Assembly (NCBI RefSeq): GCF_900143095.1
Contig: NZ_FRDA01000011.1
Coordinates: 17,957 to 81,956 of the forward strand
Direction of reading: 5' to 3'
DNA length: 64,000 nt
Origin: Pseudomonas asturiensis
GTDB lineage: Bacteria; Pseudomonadota; Gammaproteobacteria; Pseudomonadales; Pseudomonadaceae
The first letter of the stretch is position 1, and each line of letters starts with the position of its first letter. This document shows, one piece after another, positions 26,445-35,652 of this stretch. The notes beneath the pieces are model-generated. The model did no database searches. It was not told where the DNA came from and saw only the letters and a list, made by a program, of their open reading frames with translations. Both the position numbers and the translations under genes were made by a program.

Positions 26445-27338
26445 CTAACCCCTCTTCTGCGCAAACAGCGCATCGAGCTTCTGCTCGAAGGTGTGGTAGT
26501 CGATGGCGTCGTACAGCTCCATGCGGGTCTGCATGGTGTCGATCACGTGTTGCTGGGTGCCGTCGCGGCGGATCGCGCCGTAGACGTTTTCCGCCGCCTT
26601 GTTCATGGCGCGGAATGCCGATAAAGGATAGAGCACCAGCGAGACGTCAGACTCGCGCAGCTGGTCGACGGTAAACAAAGGTGTGGCACCGAACTCGGTG
26701 ATGTTGGCCAGAATCGGCACACCGGCGCGGTTGGCGAACTGCTTGTACATGGCCAGTTCGGTGATCGCTTCAGGGAAGATCATGTCCGCGCCCGCTTCGA
26801 TACAGGCCGCCGCACGCTCCAGCGCCGACTCCAGCCCTTCGACCGCCAACGCGTCGGTACGCGCCATGATCACGAAGCTGTCATCGGTGCGCGCATCGAC
26901 AGCGGCCTTGATGCGGTCGACCATTTCCTGCTGCGACACAATTTCCTTGTTCGGACGATGCCCACAACGCTTGGCTCCAACCTGATCCTCGATGTGAATC
27001 GCGGCCGCTCCGGCCTTGATCATCGAACGCACGGTGCGCGCCACATTGAACGCAGACGACCCGAAGCCGGTGTCGACATCGACCAGCAACGGCAGGTCAC
27101 AGACATCGGTGATGCGCCGCACGTCGATCAAGACATCCTCGAGCCCGGTGATGCCCAGGTCCGGGATACCCAGCGAACCTGCGGCCACACCGCCGCCGGA
27201 CAGATAAATTGCCTTGAACCCGGCACGTTTGGCCAGCAAGGCATGATTGGCATTGATTGCGCCGACCACCTGCAATGGCTGTTCGCTGGCAACGGCGTCA
27301 CGAAAACGCTGTCCGGGAGTTGGGGTGTCGCGACTCAT
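26445..27338 (-). CDS. prpB: 2-methylisocitrate lyase
   Basis: A 297-residue isocitrate-lyase-superfamily enzyme that splits 2-methylisocitrate to pyruvate and succinate. The magnesium-binding DVDTGFG segment (about residue 85) and catalytic KRCGH loop (about 122) are intact. Its ATG overlaps the prpR stop codon (ATGA), so regulator and enzymes form one message. Confidence 0.97.
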   Translation of the reverse strand: MSRDTPTPGQRFRDAVASEQPLQVVGAINANHALLAKRAGFKAIYLSGGGVAAGSLGIPDLGITGLEDVLIDVRRITDVCDLPLLVDVDTGFGSSAFNVARTVRSMIKAGAAAIHIEDQVGAKRCGHRPNKEIVSQQEMVDRIKAAVDARTDDSFVIMARTDALAVEGLESALERAAACIEAGADMIFPEAITELAMYKQFANRAGVPILANITEFGATPLFTVDQLRESDVSLVLYPLSAFRAMNKAAENVYGAIRRDGTQQHVIDTMQTRMELYDAIDYHTFEQKLDALFAQKRG

Positions 27339-28042
27339 GGTTCACCTCGTTCGGTAGCCGCCTGGTAATGGCGCTCGATGTTGCGTCTGGACGCACCGAT
27401 ATGCCGGCGCATCAATAATTCGGCCAGTTCGCCGTCGCGCTCGGCAATCGCGTCGAGAATCCGGTGATGTTCGGCAAAGGCCTGGCGGGGTCGGTTGGGC
27501 GTGGTGGAAAACTGGATGCGGTACATGCGCACCAGTTGGTACAACTCGCCGCAGAGCATCTGACTGAGCGTGCGGTTGCCGCTGCCCTGAATGATCCGGT
27601 AATGAAAGTCGAAATCGCCTTCCTGCTGGTAATAACCGACACCGGCCTGAAACGCGGCGTCACGCTCGTGGGTATCCAGCACCTGGCGCAGTTCGTCGAT
27701 TTGCTCGCGGGTCATGCGTTCGGCGGCCAGTCGGCAGGCCATGCCCTCAAGGGATTCGCGGATTTCGTACAGTTCGATCATCTCGGCATGGCTCAGCGAA
27801 ACCACACGAGCCCCCACATGAGGGATGCGAACCACGAGACGCTGCCCTTCGAGACGATGAATCGCTTCACGCAACGGCCCACGGCTGATGCCGTAGGTAC
27901 GGGCCAGTTCGGGCTCGGAGATTTTGCTGCCAGGAGCGATCTCGCCTTTGACGATGGCGGCCTGAATACGTCGAAAGACATGCTCGGAAAGGGTTTCAGA
28001 GTCGTCAGTCAATTTCGTGACTTCTTCAAGCGCACCCAGCAT
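27335..28042 (-). CDS. prpR: GntR-family regulator of the methylcitrate operon
   Basis: A 235-residue FadR/FCD-type GntR regulator with a winged helix at about 20-85 (SEPELARTYGISRGPLREAIHRLEGQRLV) and a helical ligand-binding FCD domain after it. ATG 28042 has GAGGTG upstream; an in-frame TTG at 28072 lacks a site. It is the first gene of the prp operon and overlaps prpB. An 18-bp palindrome 69 bases upstream and a second copy of its core over the start codon are likely autoregulatory operators. Named PrpR by position; it is not the sigma54-type PrpR of enterics. Confidence 0.9.
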   Translation of the reverse strand: MLGALEEVTKLTDDSETLSEHVFRRIQAAIVKGEIAPGSKISEPELARTYGISRGPLREAIHRLEGQRLVVRIPHVGARVVSLSHAEMIELYEIRESLEGMACRLAAERMTREQIDELRQVLDTHERDAAFQAGVGYYQQEGDFDFHYRIIQGSGNRTLSQMLCGELYQLVRMYRIQFSTTPNRPRQAFAEHHRILDAIAERDGELAELLMRRHIGASRRNIERHYQAATERGEP

Positions 28043-28050
28043 TGTCGACA
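28042..28050. promoter_or_regulatory. Second TTGTCGACA operator-like site over prpR start
   Basis: TTGTCGACA repeats the core of the palindrome at 28111-28128 and covers the prpR start codon, where a bound repressor would block initiation. Confidence 0.5.
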
Positions 28051-28110
28051 CCTCGCTGTTCAATAAAGCCAAATCTAGCTATCAGCGCAGTATCAGTCAA
28101 AGAAAAACAC

Positions 28111-28128
28111 ACGATTGTCGACAATCGT
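28111..28128. promoter_or_regulatory. Operator palindrome upstream of prpR
   Basis: ACGATTGTCGACAATCGT is a perfect 18-bp palindrome between the divergent prpR and the retropepsin-like gene. Its core TTGTCGACAA resembles FadR-subfamily GntR operators with a short central spacing. It is the natural candidate for PrpR binding. Confidence 0.75.
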
Positions 28129-28340
28129 CTAATGCGCCGGCTTATTTCGCCCATACGGGCAATGGCTGAATCCCGCCGTAAAACTGGCAGCGTCAAGGCT
28201 TCATGCTAGAATGCGCGCCACGTTTGCACAGCGCTGCCCGGCCCCGGATCACAGCCTGCGACCCCACGACTGCCCATCAATCAGGCCCGTCCCGTTTGCG
28301 CCCTGACCCTGAAGTTGTTGCGCTCATCGCGCCAGGATTT

Positions 28341-28877
28341 ATGAGACTCGATACCCTCACCACACTGCTCTGCCTTTGGCTTTTGCCCACTTTTTGCGTG
28401 GCGGCCAACAAGACCGTCTATGGCCTCAACGAATACGCCAAGCTCACCGACATCGACCTGGAAGTCGCGGCCAAGCTCGACACCGGCGCCAAAACGGCCT
28501 CGTTGAGCGCCCGTGAGATCAAGCATTTCAAGCGCAATGGCGAAAGCTGGGTGCGCTTCTATCTGGCCATCGACGACAGTCACGCTCACCCCATCGAAAG
28601 GCCTCTGGCGCGGGTCAGCAAGATCAAGCGCCGCGCCGATGACCGCGACCCGGATGACGAGAAAAAATACACGGCCCGCCCGGTCATCAGCCTGACGGTC
28701 TGCATGGGTGAAGTTTTACGCACCATAGAAGTGAACTTGACCGACCGAAGTGCTTTCCAATATCCGCTTTTGATCGGCTCCGAAGCCTTGAAACGCTTTG
28801 ATGCGCTGGTCGATCCAAGTCTTAAATATGCGGCAGGAAAGCCTGGCTGCGCTTCCGTCGCTCAAAACGCAGAGTAA
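28341..28877 (+). CDS. Exported retropepsin-like (DUF785) protein
   Basis: A 178-residue protein with a signal peptide (1-21, cut near CVA) and a RimK-associated DUF785 domain. Databases usually call it an ATP-dependent zinc protease, but the LDTGAKTAS segment (Asp47-Thr-Gly) is the aspartic-protease/retropepsin motif and no zinc-binding HExxH is visible. It heads a three-gene operon: the next gene starts 4 bases downstream, followed by a RimK-like ligase with overlapping codons. ATG 28341 fits the signal peptide; a longer frame from 28203 does not. Confidence 0.85.
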   Translation: MRLDTLTTLLCLWLLPTFCVAANKTVYGLNEYAKLTDIDLEVAAKLDTGAKTASLSAREIKHFKRNGESWVRFYLAIDDSHAHPIERPLARVSKIKRRADDRDPDDEKKYTARPVISLTVCMGEVLRTIEVNLTDRSAFQYPLLIGSEALKRFDALVDPSLKYAAGKPGCASVAQNAE

Positions 28878-28881
28878 ATAC

Positions 28882-30420
28882 ATGCGCTCTCTCACGCTCC
28901 ACCTGAAAATCCTGATCACTGTCCTGGTGACCCTGGGCATTGCGATCACGGCCTATCAGATACTGGCGCTCGGCATCCCGGTGACCGAAGACGAAACCGA
29001 CGACCTGTGGAACATCGACGCCAAGGTGGAATTTGTCGCCAACCCCAAAGACTCGGTCAAGATCCAGATGTTCGTGCCGCCTCTGGCGCATGATTACATC
29101 AGCCTCAATGAAAGCTTTATTTCCAACAATTACGGGGTCAGCGTCAACCGGGGCGACGGCAACCGTCGTGTTACCTGGTCGACCCGCCGCGCAACCGGCA
29201 ACCAGACGCTGTACTACCGCCTGGTCCTGACCAAGCGCTACAGCGGCGAAAAACCCAAGGTCAAAGGCCCGATCTTCCGCGACAGCCTGCCCGTCGAAGG
29301 CCCGGAAAAAATCGCCGCAGAAGCCTTGCTGGCACCGATTCGCCAGCACTCGGCGGATGTCGAGACGTTCATCACCGAAGCCATCAAGCGCGTCAACAAC
29401 CTGAGCGATGACAACGTCAAGCTGCTGCTGGCAGGCGACACGTCGGCCAGCAAGAAAGCTCAAGTCACCGAACTGCTGCTGTCCATCGCTCACGTCCCCA
29501 TGGAAAAGGCCCACACCATCCGCCTGGAAGCCGACCAGCCGCAGACGCCCGAACTGTGGCTGCGCAGCTTCAATGGCAAGGAGTGGCTGTACTTCAACCC
29601 GGACACCGGCGAAGCCGGCTTGCCGGACAACCGCCTGCTGTGGTGGACCGGAGATGAAAACCTGGTCACCGTCGAAGGCGGCAAGAAGGTGCAGGTCACC
29701 TTCAGCCTGAACAACAGCGAAATGAATGCCATGCGTCTGGCCAAGCTGACCGACGCCAGCACCGATTCGGACTTCCTCGCCTACTCCCTGTACGGCCTGC
29801 CGCTGCAGACCCAACAGACCTTCATGATCATGGTCATGATCCCGATTGGCGTGCTGGTCATCCTGATTCTGCGTAACCTGATCGGCCTGCAGACACTGGG
29901 CACGTTTACGCCGGTGCTGATCGCCCTCGCCTTCCGTGAAACCCAGCTGGGTTTCGGCATCGCGCTGTTTACCGTCATCACGGCACTGGGGCTGTCGCTG
30001 CGCTCCTATCTGGAACATTTGAAACTGCAGATGCTGCCGCGCCTGTCGGTGGTGCTGACCTTCGTGGTGGTATTGATCGCCGCCATCAGCCTGTTCAGCC
30101 ACAAGCTGGGGCTTGAACGGGGCCTGTCGGTGGCGCTGTTCCCGATGGTGATCCTGACCATGACCATCGAACGCCTGTCCATCACCTGGGAAGAACGCGG
30201 CGCGAGCCATGCGATGAAAGTCGCCATCGGCACGCTGTTCGCGGCCTCGCTGGCGCACCTGATCATGAGCGTGCCGGAACTGACTTACTTCGTGTTCACC
30301 TTCCCGGCCGTGTTGCTGGTGCTGGTCGGCTTCATGCTGGCAATGGGCAGATACCGTGGCTATCGCCTGACCGAACTGATGCGCTTCAAGGCGTTCCTTA
30401 AAGAGGACCAGGCCAAGTGA
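28882..30420 (+). CDS. Membrane protein: inactive transglutaminase-like domain plus 7 TM
   Basis: A 512-residue membrane protein. One N-terminal helix (about 9-33) is followed by a large soluble part (35-335) that contains a transglutaminase-like fold without an obvious Cys-His-Asp triad, then a hydrophobic half (about 340-500) with six to seven helices. This matches the family of 7TM proteins fused to an inactive transglutaminase. The soluble domain would be periplasmic, facing the exported retropepsin encoded just upstream. Biochemical function is not established. Confidence 0.87.
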   Translation: MRSLTLHLKILITVLVTLGIAITAYQILALGIPVTEDETDDLWNIDAKVEFVANPKDSVKIQMFVPPLAHDYISLNESFISNNYGVSVNRGDGNRRVTWSTRRATGNQTLYYRLVLTKRYSGEKPKVKGPIFRDSLPVEGPEKIAAEALLAPIRQHSADVETFITEAIKRVNNLSDDNVKLLLAGDTSASKKAQVTELLLSIAHVPMEKAHTIRLEADQPQTPELWLRSFNGKEWLYFNPDTGEAGLPDNRLLWWTGDENLVTVEGGKKVQVTFSLNNSEMNAMRLAKLTDASTDSDFLAYSLYGLPLQTQQTFMIMVMIPIGVLVILILRNLIGLQTLGTFTPVLIALAFRETQLGFGIALFTVITALGLSLRSYLEHLKLQMLPRLSVVLTFVVVLIAAISLFSHKLGLERGLSVALFPMVILTMTIERLSITWEERGASHAMKVAIGTLFAASLAHLIMSVPELTYFVFTFPAVLLVLVGFMLAMGRYRGYRLTELMRFKAFLKEDQAK

Positions 30421-31397
30421 TCGGCTGGTGGAAGACCTGGAAGGCGCTGGAAGCCCGCGGCATCATGGGCATCAATCGGCGCAATGCCGATTACGTACTC
30501 AAGTACAACAAGCGCAGCCTGTACCCGATTGTCGATGACAAGATCATCACCAAGGAACGCGCTATTCAGGCAGGCATTCATGTGCCTGAAATGTACGGCG
30601 TGATTTCGACCGAAAAGGAAATCGACCAGCTTGACGAGATCATCGGCGGGCGCAGCGATTTCGTGATCAAACCCGCCCAGGGCGCAGGTGGTGACGGCAT
30701 TCTGGTGATCGCCGACCGTTTCGAGGACCGTTATCGAACGGTGTCGGGGCGCATCATCAGCCATTCGGAAATCGAGCATCAGGTTTCCAGCATTCTCACC
30801 GGCCTGTATTCGCTGGGCGGACACCGCGACCGGGCACTGATCGAATACCGCGTCACGCCTGACCCGATCTTCAAGAGCATCAGCTACGAGGGCGTACCCG
30901 ACATTCGCGTCATCGTATTGATGGGTTATCCAGTCATGGCCATGCTGCGCCTGCCCACTCGGCAGTCAGGCGGCAAAGCCAATCTGCACCAGGGCGCTAT
31001 CGGCGTCGGTGTTGACCTGGCCACCGGCATCACCCTTCAGGGCACCTGGCTGAACAGCATCATCAGCAAGCACCCGGACACCACCAACGCGGTGGACGGC
31101 GTGCAATTGCCTAACTGGGATGGCTTCATGAAGCTGTCGGCCGAATGCTACGAACTGTGCGGGCTGGGCTACATCGGCGTCGATATGGTGCTCGATCAGG
31201 ACAAAGGCCCGCTGATCCTGGAGCTCAACGCCCGCCCCGGCCTGAACATCCAGATCGCCAACGACAGCGGCCTTACGCATCGCACCCAGGCGGTGGAGGC
31301 TCGCATCGAACAACTGGCGCAGGAAGGCAGGCAGGAAACGCCGCAGGAACGCGTCGAGTTCGTGCAGGCGCTGTTTGGCCACGTGCCCAGCGCCTGA
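30417..31397 (+). CDS. RimK-like alpha-L-glutamate ligase (ATP-grasp)
   Basis: A 326-residue ATP-grasp protein related to RimK, which adds glutamate residues to a protein or peptide. The segment FVIKPAQGAGGDGILV (about 81-96) is the nucleotide-binding loop and LILELNARPGLNIQIAN (about 265-281) holds the metal-binding Glu and Asn. It starts with GTG inside the stop codon of the 7TM gene (GTGA). No signal peptide, so it acts in the cytoplasm. The acceptor is unknown. Confidence 0.88.
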   Translation: MIGWWKTWKALEARGIMGINRRNADYVLKYNKRSLYPIVDDKIITKERAIQAGIHVPEMYGVISTEKEIDQLDEIIGGRSDFVIKPAQGAGGDGILVIADRFEDRYRTVSGRIISHSEIEHQVSSILTGLYSLGGHRDRALIEYRVTPDPIFKSISYEGVPDIRVIVLMGYPVMAMLRLPTRQSGGKANLHQGAIGVGVDLATGITLQGTWLNSIISKHPDTTNAVDGVQLPNWDGFMKLSAECYELCGLGYIGVDMVLDQDKGPLILELNARPGLNIQIANDSGLTHRTQAVEARIEQLAQEGRQETPQERVEFVQALFGHVPSA

Positions 31398-31493
31398 AGC
31401 GCTACGGCACTGCCCAATCCCGACATGCCTCTAGGAGGCACCCGGCCTTAGGACTACAATCCCCGGCCGCGCTTTTGATACTGACGTCACGAC

Positions 31494-32840
31494 ATGCCCA
31501 TCTGCTCGCTACACCCTCTGCCTTACAGTGCCGACCCGACCGTGTATTTCTCACGGATTCGCCGGGCTCCGGGCGCGGTACTGCTCGACAGTGGCCGGCC
31601 CGTGGCCCAACGAGGCCGCTTTGACCTGCTCAGCGCCTGGCCACTTCAGGACCTGACCGTCGAAAGCGAAGAAACCGGCAGCGCCTGCATCAATCGCTTG
31701 CGCACATGCTTGACGTCGCTGGGTGCCGCCAGCCTGCCGGAAGGCTGCGCGCTGCCATTTGCGGGCGGCCTGATCGGTTACCTGAGCTACGATTTCGGCC
31801 GGCGACTGGAACCGCTGCCCAATCAGGCCATTGACGACCTGCACCTGCCCGATGCGCGCCTGGGGCTCTATGACTGGGCCTTGATCAGTGACCATCACGC
31901 CCAGACCAGTCAGTTGGTCTTTCACCCGGCCATGGCGGAAGCCGAGCGCGCACGACTGATCGAGCTGTTCACTGACAACACGGCATCGTCCGCCTCGTCG
32001 TTTTCGCTGCAACAACCTTTTGCGGCGAGCATCAGCGCCAGCGATTACCGAAGCGCCTTCGAGCGAATCCAGCAGTACATCCAGGCAGGCGACTGCTATC
32101 AGGTCAATCTGACCCAGCGGTTCCAGGCGCCTTGCGCAGGCGACCCCTGGCACGCCTATCAGGCGCTTCGCTCGGCCTGCCCGACGCCATTTGCAGGCTT
32201 CATGTCGCTGTCTGGCGATGATGCCATCCTGAGCCTGTCACCCGAGCGGTTCGTCAAGGTCAGCGACCGACAGGTCGAAACCCGCCCGATCAAGGGCACG
32301 CGCCCGCGCGGCACCGACCCGATACAGGATGCGGAGCTGGCCGGACAACTGCTTGGCAGTGAAAAGGATCGTGCGGAGAACCTGATGATCGTCGACCTGC
32401 TGCGCAATGACCTGGGCCGCAGTTGCAGGATCGGCTCGGTAAAAGTCCCGGAACTGTTCAGTCTGGAAAGCTACCCCAACGTGCATCACCTGGTCAGCAG
32501 CGTGACGGGCGAACTGGCGGCCGACCATGATGCACTTGACCTGATTGCGGGCAGCTTCCCCGGCGGCTCGATTACCGGCGCGCCGAAAATCCGCGCGATG
32601 CAGATCATCGACGAGCTGGAGCCCACCCGACGCGGCCTCTACTGCGGCTCGTTGATGTATCTGGACGTGCGGGGACAGATGGACAGCTCCATCGCTATAC
32701 GCAGCGTGCTGGTCAAGGATGGCCAGGTATCGTGCTGGGGCGGCGGCGGCATCGTCGCAGATTCCGATTGCGATGCGGAATATCAGGAGACCTTCACCAA
32801 GGTGCGCGTGCTGCTTGAGACGCTGAATGCGCTAACCTGA
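31494..32840 (+). CDS. pabB: Aminodeoxychorismate synthase component I
   Basis: A 448-residue chorismate-binding enzyme of folate synthesis. It aminates chorismate with ammonia from PabA. The C-terminal block shows KGTRPRG (about 264), the GSITGAPKIRAM motif (about 357), and EYQETF near the end. The N-terminal lobe ends in GLIGYLSYDFGR, usual for PabB. No pabA is nearby. Confidence 0.92.
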   Translation: MPICSLHPLPYSADPTVYFSRIRRAPGAVLLDSGRPVAQRGRFDLLSAWPLQDLTVESEETGSACINRLRTCLTSLGAASLPEGCALPFAGGLIGYLSYDFGRRLEPLPNQAIDDLHLPDARLGLYDWALISDHHAQTSQLVFHPAMAEAERARLIELFTDNTASSASSFSLQQPFAASISASDYRSAFERIQQYIQAGDCYQVNLTQRFQAPCAGDPWHAYQALRSACPTPFAGFMSLSGDDAILSLSPERFVKVSDRQVETRPIKGTRPRGTDPIQDAELAGQLLGSEKDRAENLMIVDLLRNDLGRSCRIGSVKVPELFSLESYPNVHHLVSSVTGELAADHDALDLIAGSFPGGSITGAPKIRAMQIIDELEPTRRGLYCGSLMYLDVRGQMDSSIAIRSVLVKDGQVSCWGGGGIVADSDCDAEYQETFTKVRVLLETLNALT

Positions 32841-32927
32841 TCGCGCCCAACGTTCTGCGCTCAGCGTTATACACACGTCTTGCTGCAACCGCCTCCCCAC
32901 ACGAGGTACTCATTCAGCCAGATACTT

Positions 32928-33545
32928 TCAGAGCGCCAAGTCCCGATTCGATGCCTTGATGAAGGCCTTCTTCAGGTCTTCAAACGTATGCACGGCCGGA
33001 AATTGCGGAAACTCGCGGATCACGTTTTCAGGCGCGTGGAACAGGATGCCAGCGTCGGCCTCGCCCAGCATGGTGGTGTCGTTGTAGGAGTCGCCTGCGG
33101 CGATGATGCGGTAATACAGGCTCTTGAATGCCAGCACCGATTGACGTTTGGGGTCTTTCTGGCGCAACTGATAGCTGACCACCCGGTCTGTCTCATCGGT
33201 GATCAAGCGATGGCACAGCAAGGTCGGAAAGCCCAGCTGGCGCATCAAGGGCTGGGAGAATTCGTAGAAGGTGTCCGACAGAATCACCACCTGAAACCGC
33301 TCCCGCAGCCAGTTGACGAATTCCACCGCGCCGTCCAGCGGCTTGAGGGTAGCGATCACTGCCTGGATGTCCGACAACTTCAGGCCATGCTCATCAAGAA
33401 TGCGCAGGCGCTGCTTCATCAGCACGTCGTAGTCGGGAATGTCCCGTGTGGTGGCGCGCAGTGATTCGATGCCGGTTTTCTCGGCAAAGGCAATCCAGAT
33501 TTCCGGGACCAGCACACCTTCCAGATCGAGACAGGCAATTTCCAC
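32928..33545 (-). CDS. thrH: ThrH phosphoserine/homoserine phosphotransferase
   Basis: A 205-residue HAD-superfamily enzyme starting MEIACLDLEGVLVPEIW, with the nucleophile Asp7 in CLDLEG and the late GDSYNDTTML motif. ThrH of P. aeruginosa has phosphoserine phosphatase activity and can pass phosphate to homoserine, bypassing ThrB. Start is GTG 33545 with GGAG seven bases upstream. Confidence 0.92.
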   Translation of the reverse strand: MEIACLDLEGVLVPEIWIAFAEKTGIESLRATTRDIPDYDVLMKQRLRILDEHGLKLSDIQAVIATLKPLDGAVEFVNWLRERFQVVILSDTFYEFSQPLMRQLGFPTLLCHRLITDETDRVVSYQLRQKDPKRQSVLAFKSLYYRIIAAGDSYNDTTMLGEADAGILFHAPENVIREFPQFPAVHTFEDLKKAFIKASNRDLAL

Positions 33546-33718
33546 AGAACACTCCTCAAGGGCACTTCACGATAAAGGGAAGCGGCACTCTAGCGGCTCG
33601 TACCACACGACGCAACGCGCTGCCCGTGCGTGTGCAGCGGCCACGTGGCGACGGATTTTGTTACCATTACCGCCATCACGAGCGCTTAAGCGCCAACCTT
33701 TACCCAGGAAGCCGCCTG

Positions 33719-34453
33719 ATGAGCCAACCCTTCGACGTCGCCGAGCTGGCGACGACTTATGCAAACAAGTCTGCGCAGGACATTCTGAAACTGGCCTTCG
33801 AGCATTTCGGTGACGAGCTGTGGATTTCCTTCAGCGGCGCCGAGGATGTGGTGCTGGTGGACATGGCCTGGAAGCTGAACAAGAACGTCAAGGTGTTCAG
33901 CCTCGATACGGGTCGCCTGCACCCCGAGACCTATCGATTCATCGAGCAAGTGCGCGAACACTACAAGATCAACATCGAGATCATGTCGCCGGAACAGAGC
34001 AAGCTCGAACCCTTCGTCAAGGAAAAGGGGCTGTTCAGCTTCTACCGTGACGGCCATGGCGAATGCTGTGGCGTGCGCAAGATCGAACCACTGCGTCGCA
34101 AGCTCTCCAGCGTCAAGGCATGGGCGACCGGCCAGCGGCGTGACCAGAGTCCGGGCACGCGCAGCGCCGTGGCTGCGATGGAAATCGACACCGCCTTCTC
34201 GACGCCCGAGCGCACGCTGTACAAGTTCAACCCGTTGGCACAAATGAGCAGCGAAGAAATCTGGGGCTATATCCGCATGCTGGAGCTGCCTTACAACAGC
34301 CTGCACGAGCGTGGCTTCATCAGCATTGGCTGCGAACCCTGCACGCGCCCCGTCTTGCCGAACCAGCACGAGCGTGAAGGTCGCTGGTGGTGGGAAGAAG
34401 CCACTCAGAAAGAGTGCGGCCTGCACGCCGGCAATCTGATCGCCAAGGTCTAG
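33719..34453 (+). CDS. cysH: Adenylyl-sulfate (APS) reductase
   Basis: A 244-residue thioredoxin-dependent reductase that turns APS into sulfite. Two cysteine pairs, ECCGVRK (about 117-118) and CEPC (about 203-206), mark the 4Fe-4S APS-reducing type; a PAPS-only CysH lacks them. The catalytic ECGLHAG motif is at the C-terminus. ATG 33719 is chosen because the protein then has the family length. It lies 65 bases from the cysB end, which is convergent. Confidence 0.95.
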   Translation: MSQPFDVAELATTYANKSAQDILKLAFEHFGDELWISFSGAEDVVLVDMAWKLNKNVKVFSLDTGRLHPETYRFIEQVREHYKINIEIMSPEQSKLEPFVKEKGLFSFYRDGHGECCGVRKIEPLRRKLSSVKAWATGQRRDQSPGTRSAVAAMEIDTAFSTPERTLYKFNPLAQMSSEEIWGYIRMLELPYNSLHERGFISIGCEPCTRPVLPNQHEREGRWWWEEATQKECGLHAGNLIAKV

Positions 34454-34517
34454 GCATCACGCTCGCGTCATTGCGGACACCTGGTGCCCGCAATGACGCC
34501 GTTTCAGCGACACCCGA

Positions 34518-35492
34518 TCAATGAACGGGCAGCTCGACATTGGCGAACAGCTCTTCCATCTCCTGTTTGTTATGGCAGGTAATCGCCTTGGCCATGACTT
34601 CGCGAGTCAGGTGAGGGGCGAATTTCTCGATGAAGTCGCACATGAAGCCACGCAGGAACGTGCCGCGACGGAAGGCAATCTTGGTGACACTGGACTCGAA
34701 CAGATCGCTGGCATCCAGAATCACCAGATCGCTGTCCAGTTCCTCATCCACGGCCATCCTGGCGACGATGCCGACCCCCAGGTTCAACCGCACGTACGTC
34801 TTGATCACGTCGGCATCTGCGGCGGTGAACACGACTTTGGGCACCAGACCGCGATGGCTGAAGGCTTCGTCCAGCTTGGAGCGACCGGTGAAACCGAACA
34901 CGTAGGTCACGATCGGGTATTCAGCCAGCAACTCCAGGGTCAACTTCGGTGCTTTGGTCAGCGGATGACCCTGAGGCACCACGACGCAACGGTTCCAGCG
35001 ATAGCACGGCATCATCACCAAGTCACTGAACTGCTCGAGCGCTTCGGTCGCAATGGCAAAATCCACGGTACCGTCAGCCGCCATTTCGGCGATCTGGGTC
35101 GGTGATCCCTGATGCATGTGCAAGGCAACGTCCGGGTATTGCCTGATGAAATTGCTGATGACAGGCGGGAGTGCATAGCGCGCCTGAGTGTGGGTGGTCG
35201 CAATCGACAGCGTGCCCTTCTTCTCGTTGGAGAATTCCTGAGCGATCTGTTTGATGCTTTCGACCTTGCGCAGAATCTCACCTGCAGTGGTGATGATGCG
35301 CTCGCCTGCCGGCGTGACACGCGTCAAGTGCTTGCCGCTGCGCGCAAACACCTCGACCCCCAGTTCGTCCTCAAGCAGGCGAATCTGCTTGCTGATGCCG
35401 GGCTGTGAAGTGTAAAGGCTCTGTGCCGTCGCGGAAACGTTGAGGTCGTGGTGCGCCACTTCCCAAATGTAGCGCAGTTGTTGGAGCTTCAT
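34518..35492 (-). CDS. cysB: LysR-type regulator CysB
   Basis: A 324-residue LysR-family activator of sulfate assimilation responding to N-acetylserine/O-acetylserine. The N-terminal helix-turn-helix is at about 20-40 (ATAQSLYTSQPGISKQIRLLEDELG) and the co-inducer domain follows. Length equals E. coli CysB. It is convergent with cysH, one of its expected targets. Confidence 0.96.
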   Translation of the reverse strand: MKLQQLRYIWEVAHHDLNVSATAQSLYTSQPGISKQIRLLEDELGVEVFARSGKHLTRVTPAGERIITTAGEILRKVESIKQIAQEFSNEKKGTLSIATTHTQARYALPPVISNFIRQYPDVALHMHQGSPTQIAEMAADGTVDFAIATEALEQFSDLVMMPCYRWNRCVVVPQGHPLTKAPKLTLELLAEYPIVTYVFGFTGRSKLDEAFSHRGLVPKVVFTAADADVIKTYVRLNLGVGIVARMAVDEELDSDLVILDASDLFESSVTKIAFRRGTFLRGFMCDFIEKFAPHLTREVMAKAITCHNKQEMEELFANVELPVH

Positions 35493-35652
35493 ATGTATCC
35501 CTCAAAGCAGATAAACCCTAGGGGCATCAGCGACGGTATATAACTGGATTAATGGTCAGGCGAATAATTCTAGAACTTTTTATCACCTTTGTGAGGCGAT
35601 GGCACGCTCGATTTCACTTAAACCGCCAATTAAACCTTCTTGAACCTTCGCT

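Noticed and set aside
33446..33718. N-terminal extension of the cysH reading frame
   Set aside because: The extra 91 codons are Arg-rich, overlap the start of thrH on the other strand and are not part of the APS reductase family; ATG 33719 gives the normal length.
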